This document shows, one piece after another, positions 6,358 through 8,878 of a DNA stretch of 8,878 nt. Position numbers and translations under genes: made by a program. Numbering within the stretch: the stretch's first letter is position 1; each line of letters opens with the position of its first letter. The notes beneath the pieces were generated by a model. The model was not told the origin of the DNA. It saw nothing but the letters and a program-made list of their open reading frames with translations, and searched no databases. Location of the stretch: the NCBI GenBank assembly GCA_011330545.1, contig DRQI01000282.1, forward strand, positions 1 to 8,878. The letters run 5' to 3'. This stretch comes from Flavobacteriia bacterium. Lineage in GTDB: Bacteria; Bacteroidota; Bacteroidia; Flavobacteriales; Flavobacteriaceae.

Positions 6358-6954
6358 TCAATGGCGCCCCTGTAAGATTTTAACAACATCATTCAAGGTA
6401 AATCCTTTTGCTTGCAATAGGATTAAATAGTGGAATAATAAGTCGGCAGATTCGTTCAAAAATAACAACTCATCGTTATCTTTTGCTTCAATAATGGTTT
6501 CTACGGCTTCTTCACCTACTTTTTGGGCTATTTTATTAATGCCTTTATCAAATAGCGATGCTACGTAACTCTCTTTGGCATTGGCATTTGTTTTGCGTTG
6601 TTTGATTACTTGCTCTAAGGTTGAAAGGAATCCGTATGAAGGGGTGTTTTCTTCATTCCAACAGGTATCGGAACCTTTATGGCACGTAGGGCCGGCAGGA
6701 TTGGCCTTTACGAGTAACGCATCGTTATCACAATCAACTTTTACGCTTACCAACTGTAAAAAATTACCGCTTTCTTCTCCTTTTGTCCACAACCGGTTTT
6801 TGCTTCTACTAAAAAAGGTTACGCGTTGTGTTTCTAAGGTTTTATGATAGGCTTCTTGGTTCATATAGCCTAGCATCAAGACATTGTTGGTTGTGGCATC
6901 TTGAATGATGGCAGGAACCAAGCTATCGTTGTTTTTAGTGAAATCTATTTTCAT
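6358..6954 (-). CDS. hisIE: Bifunctional phosphoribosyl-AMP cyclohydrolase / phosphoribosyl-ATP pyrophosphatase
   Basis: This catalyses the second and third steps of histidine synthesis: hydrolysis of PR-ATP to PR-AMP (HisE domain), then opening of the adenine ring to ProFAR (HisI domain). The N-terminal HisI domain (1 to about 108) carries FFSRSKNRLWTKGE (47-60), the metal-binding DCDND (74-78) and zinc-ligand cysteines C91 and C98 in GPTCHKGSDTCW. The HisE domain (about 112-198) is the helical MazG-like fold with KVGEEAVETIIEAK (145-158) and ESADLLFHY (168-176), the acidic metal-binding set. The full length of 198 residues is usual for the fused enzyme. It is the last his gene in the window, separated from hisF by 90 bases that hold a repeat-like hairpin. 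A T7 run begins 11 bases after the stop, but only a very weak stem precedes it. Confidence 0.96.
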   Translation of the reverse strand: MKIDFTKNNDSLVPAIIQDATTNNVLMLGYMNQEAYHKTLETQRVTFFSRSKNRLWTKGEESGNFLQLVSVKVDCDNDALLVKANPAGPTCHKGSDTCWNEENTPSYGFLSTLEQVIKQRKTNANAKESYVASLFDKGINKIAQKVGEEAVETIIEAKDNDELLFLNESADLLFHYLILLQAKGFTLNDVVKILQGRH

Positions 6955-6970
6955 TTTTTACTTTTTGTTA

Positions 6971-6988
6971 TTCTTGCAAAGGCAGGAG
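6971..6988. repeat. Degenerate palindromic repeat-like hairpin in the hisF-hisIE gap
   Basis: On the plus strand TTCTTGC and GCAGGAG pair (seven pairs, two G-U) around the loop AAAG. From memory it matches 15 of 18 positions of a dispersed palindrome common in Bacteroidota and other bacteria, TTCCTGCGAAGGCAGGAA. The hairpin sits in the 90-base spacer (6955-7044), the widest in this his operon, where the other two gaps are 4 and 13 bases. An inserted repeat would explain the spacing. No gene is present in the spacer. Confidence 0.5.
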
Positions 6989-7044
6989 TTTATTTTTGAT
7001 ATTGTTAAAAATCAGGTTCCTACTTTTACAAGGAAGCTGTTAAT

Positions 7045-7800
7045 TTATATTCTTACAGGAATATTCTGTTTTTGTAATTCTCTCTTTACGGTGTTAATTT
7101 CAATTTCTTTAAAATGAAAAACACTGGCTGCTAAGGCGGCATCTGCTTTTCCTAAGGTAAAGGTATCGATAAAATGTTGTATAGTACCGGCGCCTCCTGA
7201 GGCAATAATGGGAATGTTGACTTCTGAAGACAGCCTCGCCAATGCTTTATTGGCAAAACCATTTTTGGTGCCATCATGATCCATTGAGGTAAAAAGAATT
7301 TCACCGGCTCCGCGTTTTTCAACTTCTTTTGCCCAATCAAATAGGTCTAATTCGGTAGGCAACTTCCCTCCTACCAAATGTACTTTCCACCGCCCATTTA
7401 GTTGTTTTGCGTCAATGGCCACAACGATACATTGATTGCCAAATTTAGCAGATAACTCATTAATCAACTGTGGGTTTTTGACAGCTGAAGAATTGATAGA
7501 AACTTTATCAGCCCCTGATTGCAACAAGGTAGCGACATCGTTAACGGATGAAATTCCGCCGCCAACGGTAAAAGGAATATTTACTTGCTCTGCAACACGT
7601 AATACCAAGTTAATTAGTGTTTTACGGCGTTCTTCGGTAGCCGAAATGTCTAAAAATACCAGTTCATCGGCTCCGTTTTCGGCATATACTTTTGCCAATG
7701 CTACGGGGTCTCCCGCATCGCGTAAGTTTATAAAATTGATACCTTTAACGGTTCTTCCGTTTTTAATATCTAAGCAAGGTATAATTCGTTTTGTAAGCAT
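7045..7800 (-). CDS. hisF: Imidazole glycerol phosphate synthase, cyclase subunit
   Basis: HisF uses ammonia from HisH to convert PRFAR into imidazole glycerol phosphate and AICAR. The 251-residue protein is a standard (beta-alpha)8 barrel. Catalytic aspartates D11 ([10 protein letters not shown]) and D130 (VVAIDAK) are at the expected numbers. Phosphate-binding loops are visible as TVGGGI (78-83) and IIASGGAG (198-205), and the [13 protein letters not shown] segment (169-181) is intact. It starts four bases after the hisA stop, indicating co-transcription and probably translational coupling. Nothing suggests loss of function. Confidence 0.97.
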   Translation of the reverse strand: MLTKRIIPCLDIKNGRTVKGINFINLRDAGDPVALAKVYAENGADELVFLDISATEERRKTLINLVLRVAEQVNIPFTVGGGISSVNDVATLLQSGADKVSINSSAVKNPQLINELSAKFGNQCIVVAIDAKQLNGRWKVHLVGGKLPTELDLFDWAKEVEKRGAGEILFTSMDHDGTKNGFANKALARLSSEVNIPIIASGGAGTIQHFIDTFTLGKADAALAASVFHFKEIEINTVKRELQKQNIPVRI

Positions 7801-7804
7801 TTTG

Positions 7805-8566
7805 TTAGTATTGCGTGGTTAAAATATACTGCTCTAGTTGTTTTAAAGAAATTCTATTCTCATAAATTGCTTTTCCTATGATGGTTCCTTCACAACCTAA
7901 TTCGGCTAGTTTGGGAATTTCATCAAAGGTTGAAATGCCTCCTGAAGCGATAAGTTTTATAAGGGGTTGCTTCTTTTCGACTGTGCTCAGGGTGACACAT
8001 TCGTTTAGTATCTTTTGATACAGCTCAAATGCCGGCCCTTGTAGCATTCCGTCTCTTGCAATATCGGTACTGATGACATATTGTATTCCTTCTTGTTGAT
8101 AGCCTTTTATAAAAGGGATGAGTTCTTCTGTACTTTCTTCTTGCCAACCGCTTATGGCAATTTTTTCATTATTGGCATCGGCACCGAGGATAATTTTATC
8201 GCTTCCGTAGGTATGCAGCCATTCTTTAAAAATATCAGGTCTTTTTACAGCAATACTCCCACCTGTTATTTGGCGGGCTCCGCTTTCAAAGGCTATTTTT
8301 ACGTCTTTATCTGATTTTAACCCGCCTCCAAAATCAATAGTGAGATTGGTTTTTACAGCGATTTGTTCTACTATTTTATAATTTACAATACGGCTGCTTT
8401 TGGCGCCGTCAAGGTCAACCAAATGCAGGTATTTAATACCATGTGCTTCAAAATTTTTGGCTACCTCTAAGGGGTTTTCATTGTATATTTTTTGGGTGGC
8501 ATAGTTGCCTTTTGACAGCCTGACGCATTTGCCTGCTATGATGTCTATGGCCGGAATGATTCTCAT
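7805..8566 (-). CDS. hisA: ProFAR isomerase (HisA) with an in-frame insertion
   Basis: HisA performs the Amadori isomerisation of ProFAR to PRFAR, the substrate of HisH/HisF. The (beta-alpha)8 barrel shows catalytic D8 (IIPAIDII) and D130 (ILGADANN), FGGGLKS (79-85), [11 protein letters not shown] (167-177) and LIASGGIS (205-212). At 253 residues it is about ten longer than the flavobacterial HisA sequences I recall. The extra residues fall at about 189-202 ([14 protein letters not shown]), between the helix FELYQKILN and strand IKLIAS. Their DNA matches a dispersed repeat, described separately. The site is a helix-to-strand loop on the face of the barrel away from the active site, so activity is probably kept. 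The ATG at 8566 follows the hisH stop by 13 bases. Confidence 0.96.
   Translation of the reverse strand: MRIIPAIDIIAGKCVRLSKGNYATQKIYNENPLEVAKNFEAHGIKYLHLVDLDGAKSSRIVNYKIVEQIAVKTNLTIDFGGGLKSDKDVKIAFESGARQITGGSIAVKRPDIFKEWLHTYGSDKIILGADANNEKIAISGWQEESTEELIPFIKGYQQEGIQYVISTDIARDGMLQGPAFELYQKILNECVTLSTVEKKQPLIKLIASGGISTFDEIPKLAELGCEGTIIGKAIYENRISLKQLEQYILTTQY
7973..7999. repeat. Dispersed palindromic-repeat fragment inside hisA
   Basis: The minus strand reads CACCCTGAGCACAGTCGAA here, differing at one base from the widespread bacterial dispersed repeat I know as CACCCTGAGCGCAGTCGAA, whose full form is usually flanked by GT and GGGTGAC. Here the first half is well preserved and the second arm is lost or mutated. 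The frame stays open across it and is translated as [10 protein letters not shown]. Membership in a genome-wide repeat family is recalled, not tested. Confidence 0.6.
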
Positions 8567-8579
8567 GGTAATTTACGAT

Positions 8580-8878
8580 TTATAATGTTAAAAAATTCTT
8601 TATCAATTGTTCGCCGGCATAGCTACTCTTTTCGGGATGAAACTGAACTCCGTAAAAATTTTCTTTTTGCAAGGCCGACGAATAGTTAATTCCGTATTGG
8701 GTTTCTGCGATGGTTTCATCACATATAGAAGCGTAATAACTGTGTACGGCATACATATATTCTTTTTCATCAACGTTATCAAACAGGGGCGATTTTAAGT
8801 TGGTAACCTGATTCCAGCCTATTTGCGGCACTTTTACGTCATTGTTAAACTTCACTACATCTACGTCAAAAATTCCCA
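8580..8878 (-). CDS. hisH: Imidazole glycerol phosphate synthase, glutamine amidotransferase subunit, C-terminal part
   Basis: This is the C-terminal 98 residues of HisH, the glutaminase that supplies ammonia to HisF. The frame stays open to the window edge (GIFDVDVVKFNNDVKVPQIG), so the gene is cut by the window and not truncated in nature; a GTG at 8855 is an internal valine codon. Visible hallmarks are KVPQIGWNQV, the MYAVHSYY segment and the catalytic His and Glu of VQFHPEKS. The nucleophilic cysteine region lies outside. It precedes hisA by 13 bases in the order hisH-hisA-hisF-hisIE. That matches the common Bacteroidota his operon, so hisB, hisC, hisD and hisG are expected beyond the right edge. 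Confidence 0.95.
   Translation of the reverse strand, partial: GIFDVDVVKFNNDVKVPQIGWNQVTNLKSPLFDNVDEKEYMYAVHSYYASICDETIAETQYGINYSSALQKENFYGVQFHPEKSSYAGEQLIKNFLTL

Noticed and set aside
6905..7117. Plus-strand frame of 70 codons with a hydrophobic N-terminus across the hisF-hisIE gap
   Set aside because: It is antisense to the ends of two certain his genes. Its hydrophobicity follows from AT-rich DNA, and it has no promoter or RBS.

Overview
The window looks like chromosomal DNA from a Bacteroidota bacterium, most likely Flavobacteriaceae. By eye the DNA is AT-rich. Starts lack a clear Shine-Dalgarno sequence. Two genes have a TAnnTTTG-type -7 promoter element just upstream of the ATG. The proteins (HisA, HisF, HisIE, DUF2461, DUF3307 and SatD-like families) read as flavobacterial. 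No rRNA, tRNA, CRISPR array, transposase or phage gene was seen, and no intergenic stretch exceeds 300 bases.

Layout. Bases 1-540 (+) hold the C-terminal part of a classical short-chain dehydrogenase. A long symmetric stem-loop at 575-610 separates it from a convergent two-gene unit on the minus strand: a SatD-like gene (1332-1985) that overlaps a downstream DUF3307 membrane-protein gene (617-1342) by 11 bases. Immediately upstream of the SatD-like gene lies a tandem array of three 29-bp units (2004-2090), each containing the same dyad. Bases 2091-2230 hold further palindromes, one of them a good minus-strand terminator for the DUF2461 gene (2231-2908, -). Divergent from that gene is a small four-helix membrane protein (3043-3468, +), followed by an intrinsic terminator at 3585-3620. 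Next comes a minus-strand pair: a VWA-domain protein (5102-6226) and a MoxR/Mg-chelatase-I-like AAA+ ATPase (3635-5098), three bases apart. The right third is the distal part of a histidine operon on the minus strand, transcribed hisH (partial) - hisA - hisF - hisIE.

How the genes work together. HisIE, HisA and HisH/HisF catalyse consecutive middle steps of histidine synthesis, ending in imidazole glycerol phosphate and AICAR. The AAA+/VWA pair probably forms one remodelling or chaperone machine of unknown substrate. The SatD-like/DUF3307 pair is the least understood part. The SatD-like protein combines a domain with motifs resembling class III nucleotidyl cyclases with a C-terminal helix-turn-helix, is coupled to a multi-spanning membrane protein, and sits behind a triplicated palindrome that overlaps its likely promoter. 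This is the best candidate here for an undescribed regulatory or signalling module. A second notable observation is a fragment resembling a widespread dispersed palindromic repeat, apparently inserted in frame within hisA and adding about ten residues. A second repeat-like hairpin lies in the hisF-hisIE gap.
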